Source of the DNA: Gaiellasilicea sp963730405
GTDB lineage: Bacteria; Actinomycetota; Thermoleophilia; Gaiellales; Gaiellaceae
Length of the DNA: 64,000 bases
Assembly: GCA_963730405.1 (NCBI GenBank)
Contig: CAVSRW010000015.1
Coordinates: forward strand, 58,214-122,213
Direction: 5' to 3'
Positions within the stretch are counted from its first letter, which is position 1; each line of letters starts with the position of its first letter. Below are positions 40,735-50,705 of this stretch, piece by piece. The notes beneath the pieces were generated by a model. That model did no database searches. It was not told the DNA's origin and saw nothing but the letters and a program-made list of their open reading frames with translations. The position numbers were made by a program, and so were the translations under genes.

Positions 40735-41331
40735 GTGATCGTGGGGTCACTCCTCGCCACGTTCTCCGCCGCGCTCGAAGCCCGAGACCCCTACCTGCGC
40801 GGCCACTCGAGCCGAGTGACGACGTTCGCAGAGGGGCTCGCACGTCTTCTCGGGTGGCGCGGCACGCGGCTCGAGGCGCTCCAGCTCGGCGGCTCGCTCC
40901 ACGACGTCGGCAAGATCTCCGTCGACGCGAGCCTGCTCTGCAAGCCGGGCCCGCTGACCGAGGAGGAGCTCGAGCAGATCCGCCGGCATCCGGTCACGGG
41001 CGCCCGGCTCGTCGAGAGCTTCGAGGACTTCGAGCCCGCGCTGCCGTACGTCCTCCACCACCACGAGCGCTGGGACGGCTTCGGCTATCCGCACGGGCTG
41101 AGCGGGAGCCGCATCCCGCTCGAGGCGCGGCTGCTCGGCGTCGTCGACGCGTTCGACGCAATGACCTCCGTCCGCGCATACCGGCCGGCGCTGAGCATCG
41201 AGCAGGCGCTCGTCGAGCTCGAGCGCTGTGCCGGCAGCCAGTTCGATCCCGAGCTGGCGCAGGCGTTCGTCGAGGGCTGGCGGCAGGGCGAGATCGCGGC
41301 GCCGACCCGGCCCATCCGCATCGCGATCTAG
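40735..41331 (+). CDS. HD-GYP domain phosphodiesterase
   Basis: HD-GYP proteins hydrolyse cyclic di-GMP or related nucleotides. The metal pair is HDVGK near residue 60 and the GYP signature is HHHERWDGFGYPHG near residue 105. The N-terminus ARDPYLRGHSSRVTTFAEGLA is the common opening, with no receiver or sensor domain, so it is a stand-alone enzyme of about 198 residues. GTGs at 40690 and 40741 are other starts. It ends in a convergent terminator shared with the isocitrate-dehydrogenase-like gene. Confidence 0.88.
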   Translation: MIVGSLLATFSAALEARDPYLRGHSSRVTTFAEGLARLLGWRGTRLEALQLGGSLHDVGKISVDASLLCKPGPLTEEELEQIRRHPVTGARLVESFEDFEPALPYVLHHHERWDGFGYPHGLSGSRIPLEARLLGVVDAFDAMTSVRAYRPALSIEQALVELERCAGSQFDPELAQAFVEGWRQGEIAAPTRPIRIAI

Positions 41332-41332
41332 G

Positions 41333-41376
41333 AGGGATTGGCGGAATACCGCTCAGCCGGTGTTTCGCCAATCCCT
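41333..41376. terminator. Bidirectional terminator between the HD-GYP and dehydrogenase genes
   Basis: AGGGATTGGCGGAATACCG pairs with CCGGTGTTTCGCCAATCCCT around CTCAG, with only G-T and A-G imperfections. Both convergent stops lie on its edges. Confidence 0.8.
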
Positions 41377-42445
41377 AGAGCGAGGACCAGACCTCGAGCT
41401 TCTGCTTCGTGCGGCGGATCACCTCGTCGGTGAACTCCCGCGAGCCGGCATGGCCGCCGAGATCGGCGGTGCGCACGCCTTCAGCGACGGTCTCGAGCGT
41501 CGCCTCGCGGATCGCGCGGCCGGCCTGCTGGCCCTCCTCGTCGGCGTGCGTGAGCAGCGCGGCGCCCGCGAGGATCATCGCCATCGGATTGGCGACGTCC
41601 TTGCCGAACAGCGAGGGGGCGGTGCCGTGAGCGGCCTCGGCCATCAGCGCCCGCGGCACGTACTCGTCGTCGAACGCGACGAGCATCGACTCGGAGCCCG
41701 CGATCGAGCCGAAGAGCGGTAGGACGAGGTCGGAGAGAATGTCGCCGTCGCGGTTCAGCGCCGGGATCACGAGCGGCGCGCCGGTCTGAGCGAGCAGCAA
41801 TGCGAAGGTCGCGTCGATCAGCTGCGGCTCGTACGGCACGTCTGGATGCCGCGCCGCGGCCGCGTCCATCTCCTCCTTGAGCATCCCCTCGTAGGTCGGG
41901 CTGACCGTGTACTTGGGGCCGCCGAAGACCTTGGCGTTCATCCGCTCGGCCTGGCGGAAGGCGAACTCGGCCACCGAGCGGCAGATCCGGCGCTCGATTC
42001 GTTCCGTCCGGAACGCGACCTCGTCCTCGCCCTCGCCCTCGCGCCATTCCTTCGCGCCGTAGGCGTCGCCGACGGCCATCCGCACGACCGAGACGGGAGC
42101 GTGGACGCCGCCGAGCGGGATCACACCCGGAATGCGACGGCCCGTGCGGACGATCACCTGGCCGCCGATCTCCTCACGCAGGATCCGGTTCGGCGAGCCG
42201 ACGTCGTCGCGCCCCTCGGGGGTGATCGTCGCGGCTTTCAGACCGAGCCCGTGCTCGCGGATCGCCCGCGCGGCCTCAGGGACGACCGCGTTCTTCGTCG
42301 TCCGGCGGTTCTCGAGCGAGAGGTCGAAGCGGGGGAAGTCGAGCTCGATCCCGATCACGTCCGGCTGCAGCGGCCGGAGCCCCTCCTCGAGCAACTCCTG
42401 CCCGGTCTCGTCCCCCTCGAGCACGACAATCGTCCGCGTGTCCAT
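41375..42445 (-). CDS. Isocitrate/isopropylmalate dehydrogenase family protein
   Basis: About 356 residues from the ATG at 42445. The family core is visible: IVVLEGDETGQELLEE, NRRTTKNAVV, RVIPGVIPLGGVHAPV-like phosphate-binding loop, PALNRDGDILSDL and AAHGTAPSLFGKDVANPMAMILAGAALL. It is most like isocitrate dehydrogenases that use NAD(P), but homoisocitrate or isopropylmalate activity cannot be excluded from sequence alone. The gene faces a divergent topoisomerase IB gene 42 bases away. Confidence 0.87.
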   Translation of the reverse strand: MDTRTIVVLEGDETGQELLEEGLRPLQPDVIGIELDFPRFDLSLENRRTTKNAVVPEAARAIREHGLGLKAATITPEGRDDVGSPNRILREEIGGQVIVRTGRRIPGVIPLGGVHAPVSVVRMAVGDAYGAKEWREGEGEDEVAFRTERIERRICRSVAEFAFRQAERMNAKVFGGPKYTVSPTYEGMLKEEMDAAAARHPDVPYEPQLIDATFALLLAQTGAPLVIPALNRDGDILSDLVLPLFGSIAGSESMLVAFDDEYVPRALMAEAAHGTAPSLFGKDVANPMAMILAGAALLTHADEEGQQAGRAIREATLETVAEGVRTADLGGHAGSREFTDEVIRRTKQKLEVWSSL

Positions 42446-42487
42446 CGGCGGCGGATGATACTCGCGCCGTCTGGGTATCCCTGGGCG

Positions 42488-43504
42488 ATGGCGCGCAGAG
42501 GTGGATGGAGGCGCGCGGGGTCGAAGGGACGTTTCCGCTACGAGGACGCGCGCGGGAAACCGATCGACGACCCTGCGAAGCTCGAGCGGATCGAGTCGCT
42601 CGTGATCCCGCCTGCCTGGAAGGACGTCTGGATCTCGCCCCGAGCCGGCGCGAAGCTGCAGGCGACGGGCGTCGACAAGGCGGGGCGGCGCCAGTACCTC
42701 TACCACCCGGAGTTCCGGGCTCAGCAGGAGCAGGCCAAGTTCGACAAGCTCGTTCGCTTCGCCGAAGCCCTGCCCGAGCTCCGGCAGGCGATGGGCGAGC
42801 ACATGACGCACGACCCCTTCGATCGCGAGCGCGTCTGCGCGGTCGCCGTCCGCCTGATCAACATGGCGTGGTTCCGCGTCGGCTCCGACCGCTACGCGAA
42901 GTCCTCGCGCACCCACGGGGTGACGACGCTGACGCGGAAGCACGTCTCCGTCCGCGGCTCCCGCGTCACCTTCCGCTTCCGCTCCAAGCACAAGCTGCAG
43001 GTGCGCACGACGGTCGTCGACGCCGAGCTCGCCGAGGCGATCAAGGATCTGCTCGCGCAGCCCGGCCCGGCGCGGCTCTTCCGCTACGGCCGGAACGGCG
43101 ACTCGTGCAACCTCACGGGCGCGGTCCTCAACGACTACATCCGCGAGCACATGGGAGAGGAGTTCACCGCCAAGGACTTCCGCACCTGGGGCGGCACGCT
43201 GACCGCCGCGATCGCGCTCGCCGAGCACGGCGTTCCCGAGACCGAGACCGAGGCGAAGCGGGCAGTCGTCAACGTCATGCGGGTCGTCGGCGAGCGGCTC
43301 GGAAACACGCCCGCCGTTGCGCGGTCGTCATACGTCAGCCCGGCCGTCGTCGAGCAGTATCTCGACGGTCGAACGCTCGAGGACTTTCGGCCGCGGCATT
43401 TGCGCGTCGTCAAGGCGCGGGATATCGGGCTCGATCCGGAGGAGAACGCGCTGCTCAGCCTGCTGCGCTCGTGGCGGATCAAACGTGCGCGCAAAGCGGC
43501 GTGA
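42488..43504 (+). CDS. DNA topoisomerase IB
   Basis: A 338-residue poxvirus-type topoisomerase IB that relaxes supercoils through a 3'-phosphotyrosine. It has FRYEDARGKPIDDPAKLERIESLVIPPAWKDVWISP, the RFRSKHK basic patch and the catalytic tyrosine in RSSYVSPAVVEQY near the C-terminus, plus NLTGAVLNDYIREHMGEEFTAKDFRTWGGT. Common in actinobacteria. The ATG at 42488 gives a normal N-terminus. The Lsr2-like gene follows on the same strand. Confidence 0.93.
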   Translation: MARRGGWRRAGSKGRFRYEDARGKPIDDPAKLERIESLVIPPAWKDVWISPRAGAKLQATGVDKAGRRQYLYHPEFRAQQEQAKFDKLVRFAEALPELRQAMGEHMTHDPFDRERVCAVAVRLINMAWFRVGSDRYAKSSRTHGVTTLTRKHVSVRGSRVTFRFRSKHKLQVRTTVVDAELAEAIKDLLAQPGPARLFRYGRNGDSCNLTGAVLNDYIREHMGEEFTAKDFRTWGGTLTAAIALAEHGVPETETEAKRAVVNVMRVVGERLGNTPAVARSSYVSPAVVEQYLDGRTLEDFRPRHLRVVKARDIGLDPEENALLSLLRSWRIKRARKAA

Positions 43505-43566
43505 TTGTCGCGCCGCTTTGCGCTACGGTTATTGCACCTTTCGTCGATCTCCAAGGAGGAATATCT

Positions 43567-43764
43567 GTGGCTCGCAAGACTGTGCTCGTGTCCGACATCT
43601 CGGGCGCCGAGATCGCCGAAGGAAAAGGCGCCACCGTGCGGATCACCTTCCACGACGCGCGCAAGGGCGTGCGTGAGCTCGACGTCACGGACGCCGAGGC
43701 CGAGCAGATGGGCGGCCGCCAGGTCGCCCGCCGCGGCCGGCGCCCGAAGAGCGCGACGCAGTAG
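43567..43764 (+). CDS. Short Lsr2-like nucleoid protein
   Basis: Only 65 residues. The start ARKTVLVSDISGAEIAEGKGATVRITF and the strand DARKGVRELDVTDAEAEQMGG resemble the N-terminal dimerisation domain of Lsr2, and it ends with RRGRRPKS, close to an AT-hook. The C-terminal DNA-binding domain of full Lsr2 (about 112 residues) is missing. A strong AAGGAGG lies before the GTG. A perfect terminator follows. It may be a minimal Lsr2 or a modulator of one. Confidence 0.82.
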   Translation: MARKTVLVSDISGAEIAEGKGATVRITFHDARKGVRELDVTDAEAEQMGGRQVARRGRRPKSATQ

Positions 43765-43766
43765 CG

Positions 43767-43796
43767 AGAAGCGGGCCGGACGACCGGCCCGCTTCT
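43767..43796. terminator. Perfect hairpin after the Lsr2-like gene, shared with the cupin gene
   Basis: GAAGCGGGCCGG and CCGGCCCGCTTC pair perfectly around ACGA, extended by an A-T pair, then TATTC. The convergent cupin stop lies at its edge. Confidence 0.85.
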
Positions 43797-44259
43797 ATTC
43801 CTCGCCTTCCCAGTACTCGACCGGCTCGCCGGGGCGCGACCGAAAGAGGCGATTGCCCTTCGCATCGGTCGCGGCGATCTTGTTGCTCTCCGGGTACTCG
43901 AGCACCTCGGGGGAGACCCTGCTCGAGAGCATCAGGACACGGATCGGCTCTGCCGTGTGGTTGACGATCTGGTGCGCGCCGACCGGCCCGCGGAGGAAGC
44001 AGACGACGTCGCCCTCGGCGAGCACGCGCTCGCCTTCGGGCGTTCGCAGCGTGGGTGTGCCGCGCATCACGATCGCCCATTCCTCGTTCGCATGGTGCAG
44101 GTGGTACGGCCAGAGCTTCTTCCCGGCCGGGACCTCGTAGAGGCTGCCGCCGATCAGCTCGGAGCCGAGCCGCCCGCCGACCCATGCGTCCTTGAACGCG
44201 TAGCCCGCGTGCTCGTCGGTTGCGTCCCACTCGTCGCCGTTCAGGTTGAAGACCTCCAT
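43795..44259 (-). CDS. Cupin domain protein
   Basis: A 154-residue single cupin. The two barrel motifs are visible: GKKLWPYHLHHANEEWAIVMRG and GPVGAHQIVNHTAEPIRVLMLS. The metal ligands are the two histidines in LHHANEE and the later His. Enzymatic versus sensory roles cannot be told. It is divergent from the addB-like gene by about 80 bases. Confidence 0.85.
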   Translation of the reverse strand: MEVFNLNGDEWDATDEHAGYAFKDAWVGGRLGSELIGGSLYEVPAGKKLWPYHLHHANEEWAIVMRGTPTLRTPEGERVLAEGDVVCFLRGPVGAHQIVNHTAEPIRVLMLSSRVSPEVLEYPESNKIAATDAKGNRLFRSRPGEPVEYWEGEE

Positions 44260-44338
44260 CGCGCGAGCCTACGGCATTTGCCGCTCTTTGCCGATTTCGG
44301 GCGCGAAAGCCGTCGGGACCGGCGACTACGATGGGTCG

Positions 44339-47275
44339 ATGGGCCTGGCTCTCGTCGTGGGGCCGGCGAAGGCCGGCAAGATCGCTCGTCTCCTCGAGGG
44401 CTACCTCGAGGCGATCGACCGCGACCCGGTTCTCATCGTGCCGAACAGGGCGGACGTCGAGCGGATCGAGCGCGAGCTCCTGCAGCGGTCCGGCGCGCTG
44501 CTCGCAGGCGCGATCGGCACCTTCGACGACGTCTTCCGTGAACTCGCCCTGGGCGCTTCCGACGCGCGGCCGGTCACGAGCGACGCACAGCGCGCGCTCG
44601 TCGCGCGGCGCGTTCTCTCGCGCACCGCGCTGAACGGCCTCGGCCGCTCGGCGCGGTTCGCCGGCTTCGCGGACTCGCTGCTCGCAGTCCTCGGCGAGCT
44701 CGAGTCGGGGCTGCTCGACCCGGAGCAGCTCGACGGCGACCTGGCGCTCCTCTACACCGCCTACCGCGAGGAGCTCGACCGGCTCGGGCTCTGGGACCGC
44801 GACCTGCTTCGCCGCCGTGCGGTCGAGCGGCTGCGCACCGACCTCGACGCCTGGGACGGGCGGCCGGTCTTCGCGTACGGCTTCGAGGACCTCACCGGCG
44901 CCGAGTGGGGCCTGCTCGAGGCGCTCTCGGCCCGCACCGAGGTGACCGTGTCGATGCCGTACGAGCCCGGCCGACCGGCCTTCGCCTCGCTGCGAAAGAC
45001 GCAGGAGGATCTCGCCGCGCTCGCCGCGGGCGGGATCGAGGAGCTTCCGGCCCGCGCCGGCGAGTACGGCCACGCCGCGCTGGCGCACCTCGAGCGTCAC
45101 CTCTTCGCCGACGCTGCGCCGGAGGGGCCGCCGCTTGACGGCGTCATCCGCTTCTTCGAGGGCGCCGGCGCCCGCGGGTCGCTCGAGCTCGTCGCGGAGT
45201 CGATCCGGGAGCTCGCCGCCGACGGCGTCCCGCTCGACCAGGTCGCCCTCGTCGTGCCCACGGTCGAGCGTTGGCGGGCTCCGCTCGAGACGGTGCTCGG
45301 GACGCTCGGGATCCCGTTCGCCGTCGAGGGCCGCATCCGGCTCGGCCAGACCCCCTACGGTCAGGCGCTCCTCTCGCTGCTGCGCTTCGAGTGGCAGCAG
45401 GGCGGACGGCGCGAGCTCTTCGCCTTCCTCCGCTCGCCCTACTCGGGCTTCGCGCGCGCGAACGTCGACTTCCTCGAGGGCCGCCTGCGGGGCCGCGGCG
45501 TCTCCGTGCGCGAGACCGTCGAGGAGGAGACGATCCGGCTCCGCGACGGGCAGCCGCTGCCGCCGCTCGAGGCCCTCCGCGGCGCGCCCGGGCCGCTCGA
45601 GGCCGTGCGCGGGATCGCGGCGTCGATGCTCCGCCACGCGCACGGGCTCGACGCGCCCCCGGTCGGGGAGGCGAGCCGTGCTGACCTGCGTGCCTACGAC
45701 GCCCTGACGCGTCTTCTCGACGAGCTCGAGGGCTGGCGCGCGCTCGGCGGCGCGCTCGGCGTCGACGAGATCGTCGTCGCGCTGGAGCACGCCGAGGTGC
45801 GGCTCGGAACCGCCGGGGAGCGCGGCCGCGTCGCCGTCCTCGACCTCGCCCGAGCGCGCACGCGTCGGTTCGACGCCGTCTACCTGCTCGGGCTCGAGGA
45901 GGGGACGCTGCCGCGCCGGTCGAACCCGTCGCCGTTTCTCGACGACGACGCCCGCGGCGAGCTGGACCGTCGCACGGGAGCGCGGCTGACACGTCCGGAC
46001 CCGGTCGCGCGCGAGCGCTACCTCTTCTACACGGCCTGCACGCGGGCGACGAGGCGGCTGATCCTCGTGCGCGAGGCGGCCACCGACGAGGGCAGCCCGC
46101 GCGAGCCGAGCCCGTTCTGGGACGAGGTCGCGGCGCTGTTCGACGCGGAGGAGGTCCGGCGGGCGACCCGGCGCCGGCCGCTCTCGCAGCTGACGTGGGA
46201 GCTCGAGGCCGCGCCGACCGAGCGTGAGCGCCTGCGCGCCCTCGCGTTGCTCGCCGCCCGCGAGCCTGACGACGCCGAGGCGATCGCGAACGCCAACGGC
46301 TGGGAGCGGCGGTTGCGGCGGGCACGCGGTGCCTTCACGCGCGAGACACGGCTGCGGCACCCGCGCGTGCTCGCCGAGCTCGCGGCGAAGACGCCCTTCA
46401 ACGTCACCGAGCTGGAGCGGTTCGCCGACTGCTCCTCCGCCTGGTTCTTCGAGCGCCTGATCTCGCCCCGGCGGATCGACCGCAAGGTCGACGCGATGCT
46501 GCGCGGGTCGGTGGCGCACACGACGCTCCACCGCTTCTACGCAGGGCTGCCGCGCGCGACCGGAAGCGACCGGGTGGTCGAGGAGCAGCTCGACGAAGCG
46601 ATCGCGTTCCTGGGCGAGTGCCTGGAGGGCGCGCTCCAGGGCGTGAAGATGGAGATGACGGAGCTCGAGCGGCGCGAGCTCGAGCAGAGCCTTCGCCGCG
46701 ACCTCGAGCAGCTCGTTCGCGACGAGGCCCGCTCGCCGCTGCCGCTCGTGCCGCGCAAGTTCGAAGTGGGTTTCGGCTCGGAGCGGTCGGCGCCCGAGCT
46801 GCAGCGAGGGCTCGACCTCGGCGACGGGATCACGCTCTCCGGGAAGATCGACCGGATCGACGTCGATCCCGCCAGTGCGCGCGGGATCGTCCAGGACTAC
46901 AAGTCCGGTCGCACCGGCCACTCGGCCGCCGAGATCGAGAAGGAGCTCCGGCTCCAGATCCCGCTCTACATGCTGGTGCTCCGCGACCTCGTCGGGATCG
47001 AGCCGCTCGGCGGCCTCTACAGGCCGCTGGCCGGCGAGCGGCGCGCGCGCGGGCTCCTCCGGAGCGACGCGAAGGACGACGTCCTGCCGGGATTCGTCGC
47101 CAACGACTACCTCGAGGAGGACGCGTTCTGGACTCAGGTCGAGGGCGCCCGCGAGCTCGCGCGCGGCTTCGCCGGCAGGATCCGGGCCGGCGACGTGCTC
47201 CACGACCCGAAGGGCACGGACGGCTGTCCGGCCTGGTGCGACCTCTGGCGGATGTGCCGGATCAGGCGGGCATGA
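44339..47275 (+). CDS. AddB/RexB-like PD-(D/E)XK nuclease subunit
   Basis: A 978-residue protein that should pair with the following helicase in double-strand-break repair. The N-terminus has a Walker-A-like GPAKAGK; the C-terminus holds the nuclease KIDRIDVDPA and catalytic D853-x-K855 in VQDYKSGRTG. Fe-S staple cysteines are C698 and C963, C967, C973, the AddB arrangement. The ATG at 44339 was chosen because upstream codons are unlike the family. A GTG for the next gene begins 37 bases after its stop. Confidence 0.87.
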   Translation: MGLALVVGPAKAGKIARLLEGYLEAIDRDPVLIVPNRADVERIERELLQRSGALLAGAIGTFDDVFRELALGASDARPVTSDAQRALVARRVLSRTALNGLGRSARFAGFADSLLAVLGELESGLLDPEQLDGDLALLYTAYREELDRLGLWDRDLLRRRAVERLRTDLDAWDGRPVFAYGFEDLTGAEWGLLEALSARTEVTVSMPYEPGRPAFASLRKTQEDLAALAAGGIEELPARAGEYGHAALAHLERHLFADAAPEGPPLDGVIRFFEGAGARGSLELVAESIRELAADGVPLDQVALVVPTVERWRAPLETVLGTLGIPFAVEGRIRLGQTPYGQALLSLLRFEWQQGGRRELFAFLRSPYSGFARANVDFLEGRLRGRGVSVRETVEEETIRLRDGQPLPPLEALRGAPGPLEAVRGIAASMLRHAHGLDAPPVGEASRADLRAYDALTRLLDELEGWRALGGALGVDEIVVALEHAEVRLGTAGERGRVAVLDLARARTRRFDAVYLLGLEEGTLPRRSNPSPFLDDDARGELDRRTGARLTRPDPVARERYLFYTACTRATRRLILVREAATDEGSPREPSPFWDEVAALFDAEEVRRATRRRPLSQLTWELEAAPTERERLRALALLAAREPDDAEAIANANGWERRLRRARGAFTRETRLRHPRVLAELAAKTPFNVTELERFADCSSAWFFERLISPRRIDRKVDAMLRGSVAHTTLHRFYAGLPRATGSDRVVEEQLDEAIAFLGECLEGALQGVKMEMTELERRELEQSLRRDLEQLVRDEARSPLPLVPRKFEVGFGSERSAPELQRGLDLGDGITLSGKIDRIDVDPASARGIVQDYKSGRTGHSAAEIEKELRLQIPLYMLVLRDLVGIEPLGGLYRPLAGERRARGLLRSDAKDDVLPGFVANDYLEEDAFWTQVEGARELARGFAGRIRAGDVLHDPKGTDGCPAWCDLWRMCRIRRA

Positions 47276-47314
47276 GCGGCCGCGGCCTCGGCTCGACGGA
47301 GCCTAGAACCGAAG

Positions 47315-50300
47315 GTGCCGGCATTGCCGGCGCCGAGAAATGCCTCGAACGAGCAGCAGGCCGCGGCGATCGCGGCGCGCGGACAGGTCTTCGTCTCCGC
47401 GGGTGCGGGGACCGGCAAGACGACCGTGCTCGTCGAGCGCTTCGTCGAGGCGGTGTGCGAGCGTGGGATCGACGTCGAGTCGATGCTCGTGATCACGTAC
47501 ACGGAGCGCGCGGCCGGCGAGCTGAAGGGCCGGATCCGTGCACGCCTGCACGAGCTCGGACGCCACGACCTCGCCCGGTCGCTCGACGGCGCGTGGATCT
47601 CGACCATTCACGGCTTCTGCCTGCGGCTGCTGAAGTCGCATCCCTTCGCGGCCGGGCTCGATCCACGCTTTCGGATCCTCGACGACAGCCAGGGTCGCGT
47701 CGTTCGCGGCGAGTCGTTCGAGGCGGCGCTGAACGAGTTCTGCGCGGGCGAGAATCCCGAGCGGCTCAAGCTGCTCGCAACGTACGGCGCGTCGGGTCTG
47801 CGCCGGATGCTGACGACCGTCTACGAGACGCTTCGTTCGGCGGGCCGCGAGCTCGAGCTCGAGCTCGGCGAGCGGGCCGACCTCGACGTTCGGCTCGCCG
47901 AGCTCGCGTCTGCCGCGCGCGGCGCTTGCCGCCGATCCCGAGGCCACCGAGGCGGCGCGGAACGCGGCGGCGCAGGCCGTGTCGATCGCCGAGGGGCCGC
48001 GGACGCCGGAGCGGCTGCTCGACCTCGGGGGCCTGCGCGCCCGGGGCGAGCGGGCGGTGACCTACGAGGAGGCGCGTCGGGCCGTCGAGCAGGCCGCGCT
48101 CGACGAGCTGGCGCTCCAGGACCGCGAGCTGCTGCAGGAGCTGCTGCACGGCTTCGCCGCCCAGTACGCCGCCGCGAAGGATCGCGAGTCGGCCCTCGAC
48201 TTCGAGGATCTGCAGCTGCGTGCGCGCGACCTGCTGCGTGACGACGCCGCGCTGCGCGGGCGCGAGCAGCTCCGCTTCCGCTCGATCATGGTCGACGAGT
48301 TCCAGGACACGAACCGGCTCCAGTGCGAGCTCGTCGACCTGCTGACCGGCCCCGACACGGAGCGCTTCTTCGTCGGGGACGAGTTCCAGTCGATCTACGG
48401 CTTCCGTCACGCGGACGTGCAGGTCTTCCGCGAGCGGCGGGAGGGGGCGGACACGCTGCTGCCCCTGACGCGCAACTACCGCTCGCGGCCGGAGGTGCTC
48501 GCGGTCGTCAACCATCTCTTCGGTGCCGAGTTCGGGGAGGAGTTCCAGCCGCTGGCGGCATCGGGCGAGTTCCCGGACCCTGTCTTCGGCACCCCGGTCG
48601 AGCTGCTCGTCACCGACAAGGCCGCACACGCCGGCACAGGCGTGCACTGGCGGCGGGCGGAGGCGAGGAACGTCGCGCGGCGGGTGAAGGAGCTCGTCGA
48701 CAGCGGTGCCGCGACGGCCGGCGAGATCGTGCTCCTCTTCGCCGCCGGCACCGACGCCGAGTGGTACGAGGAGGAGCTGCGCGAGGCCGGCCTCGCGACC
48801 TACCGCGCCACCGGCCGCGGCTACTTCGGCCAGCAGCAGGTCGTCGACCTGCTCTCGTACCTGCGCCTGCTCCAGAACCGCTACGACGACGAGGCGCTCG
48901 TCAGCGTGCTCGCCTCGCCGTTCGTCGGCGTCTCGAACGACGCGCTGCTGCTGATCCGGAGAGCCGCGCGCGGGCCGATCTTCACCGGGATCGAGCGGAC
49001 ACTGCCCGCCGACCTCGACGAGAACGACATCCGGCTCCTGCGCGCGTTCCGGCAGCGTTACGACCGCCTCACCGAGGCGGCGCCTCGGCTCTCGCTCGAG
49101 CGGCTCTGCGAACGGATCGTTGCCGACCACGATTACGACCTTGCCGTCCTCGCCCAGTGGGACGGCCGCCGCCGCTACGCGAACCTGCGCAAGCTCGCGC
49201 GGCTCGCTCGCTCCTACGAGGAGCTGCGCGGACCGGACGTCGAGGGCTTCGTCCGCTTCGTCGAGGAGCAGGAGGCCGTGGGCGCCGCCGAGCGGGACGC
49301 GGTCGCCGAGGAGGAGGGCGCGGACGCCGTCCGCCTGCTGACGATCCACGCGGCGAAGGGGCTCGAGTTCAAGGTCGTCGTGGTCGCCGACGCGGGCCGC
49401 GACCGGAACGCTCCCTCCGCCGACGAGATCCTCTGCCTTGCCGACGGCCGTTTCGGCTTCCGCGTCGCCGACCCGATCACCGGGCGCCGGCACGGCGTGC
49501 TCGACTACGACCGGGTCAAGGAGGCACGCGCGGCAGAGGACGAGGCCGAACGGCTGCGCCTGTACTACGTCGCGATGACCCGTGCGATCGACCGCCTGAT
49601 CGTCTCGGGATCCATCGACTCGGAGCGGAAGGCCGACGAGCGGACGCCGATCGGATGGGTGCTCGGACGGCTCGATTGCGCCGCCGAGGTGGCCGCCGCC
49701 GGCGAGCAGCCACTCGAGCTGGAGCGGGAGGGGGCGCGCGTGCTCGTGCGGGTCGATCGCTCGGCGGCGCCTGCCGAGCAGCCGGTCTCCGAGCCCGTTC
49801 CCGCTGTGGTCGACGACACCACGGGGCAGCTGGCGCTGTTCGCGGCGGGGGCCGAGCCCAAGCTGCCGCCGCTCGCACCGGCTCTGGCCCCGATCCAGGC
49901 GCTGCCGGAGCCGCCCCTCCACGACGTGCGCCGGCTCTCCTACAGCGCGCTGGCGCTCTTCGAGCGCTGCTCCTACCGCTACTACGCGGAGCGCGTCGCG
50001 GGGATGCGACCAGCACGGGCGCACGGCACCGTCGCCGGGCAGACGGGCCTCGTCGCGACCGAGATCGGCGACGCCGTGCACCGGCTGCTCGAGCTGGTCG
50101 ACCTCGCAGCGCCGGCGGCGCCCGATGTCGACCAGGTGCGCACCTGGTATCCGGCCGTCACCGACGAGGAGCTGGATCGGATCGCCGGCTTCGTCGACTC
50201 CTACTGCGGCTCCGAGCTGGCGAGCCGCATGGCCGGTCTCCGCGGCGCGCGGCCCGAGCGGCCGTTCGCGTTCGAGCACGACGGCGTCCTGCTCAACGGC

Positions 50301-50705
50301 CGACTCGACGTGCTCCACGTCGACGGAGCGCGCGCGCTCGTGCTCGACTACAAGACGAACTCGCTCGCCGAGGGCACGCCCGAGGAGATCGTCGAGGCTG
50401 ACTACCGGCTGCAGCGGCTCGTCTACGCGCTCGCGTGCTTCCGGGCCGGGGCGGAGGAGGTCGAGGTCGTCTACCACTTCCTGGAGCGGCCCGACGCCGT
50501 CGTCTCCACGACGTTCGTGCGCGCGGACGCAGGCGAGCTCGAGGCGGAGCTCTCGGAGGCGATCGGCCGCATCCGGGCCGGCGAGTTTCGGCCGACGCCG
50601 AGCGAGTTCACCTGTGCCGGCTGCCCGGCACTCGACGTCGTCTGCGCCGGCCCGAGGCTGCGCGGCGGCCCGAGCCGACCACCGGCCCTGGCTGCGGCGG
50701 GGTAG
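47315..50705 (+). pseudogene. AddA/UvrD-like helicase-nuclease, split by a one-base frameshift
   Basis: The N-terminal half has Walker A SAGAGTGKTTVLVERF and ITYTERAAGELKGRI in one frame up to about 47920; the rest, with DEFQDTNRLQCELVDLL and YRSRPEVLAVVNHLF, is in the next frame. Removing one G near 47921 joins them as ASAARALAADPEATEA, giving about 1,129 residues, the expected size. The C-terminus has a nuclease domain (LDYKTNSL) and four cysteines, CSYRYYAERV and CAGCPALDVVC, which look like a second Fe-S staple. With the upstream AddB-like gene it resembles mycobacterial AdnAB. Confidence 0.85.

Noticed and set aside
43685..47203. 1,172-codon minus-strand open frame opposite the addB-like gene
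   Set aside because: Shadow of the coding strand; Arg/Glu/Leu-rich without motifs.
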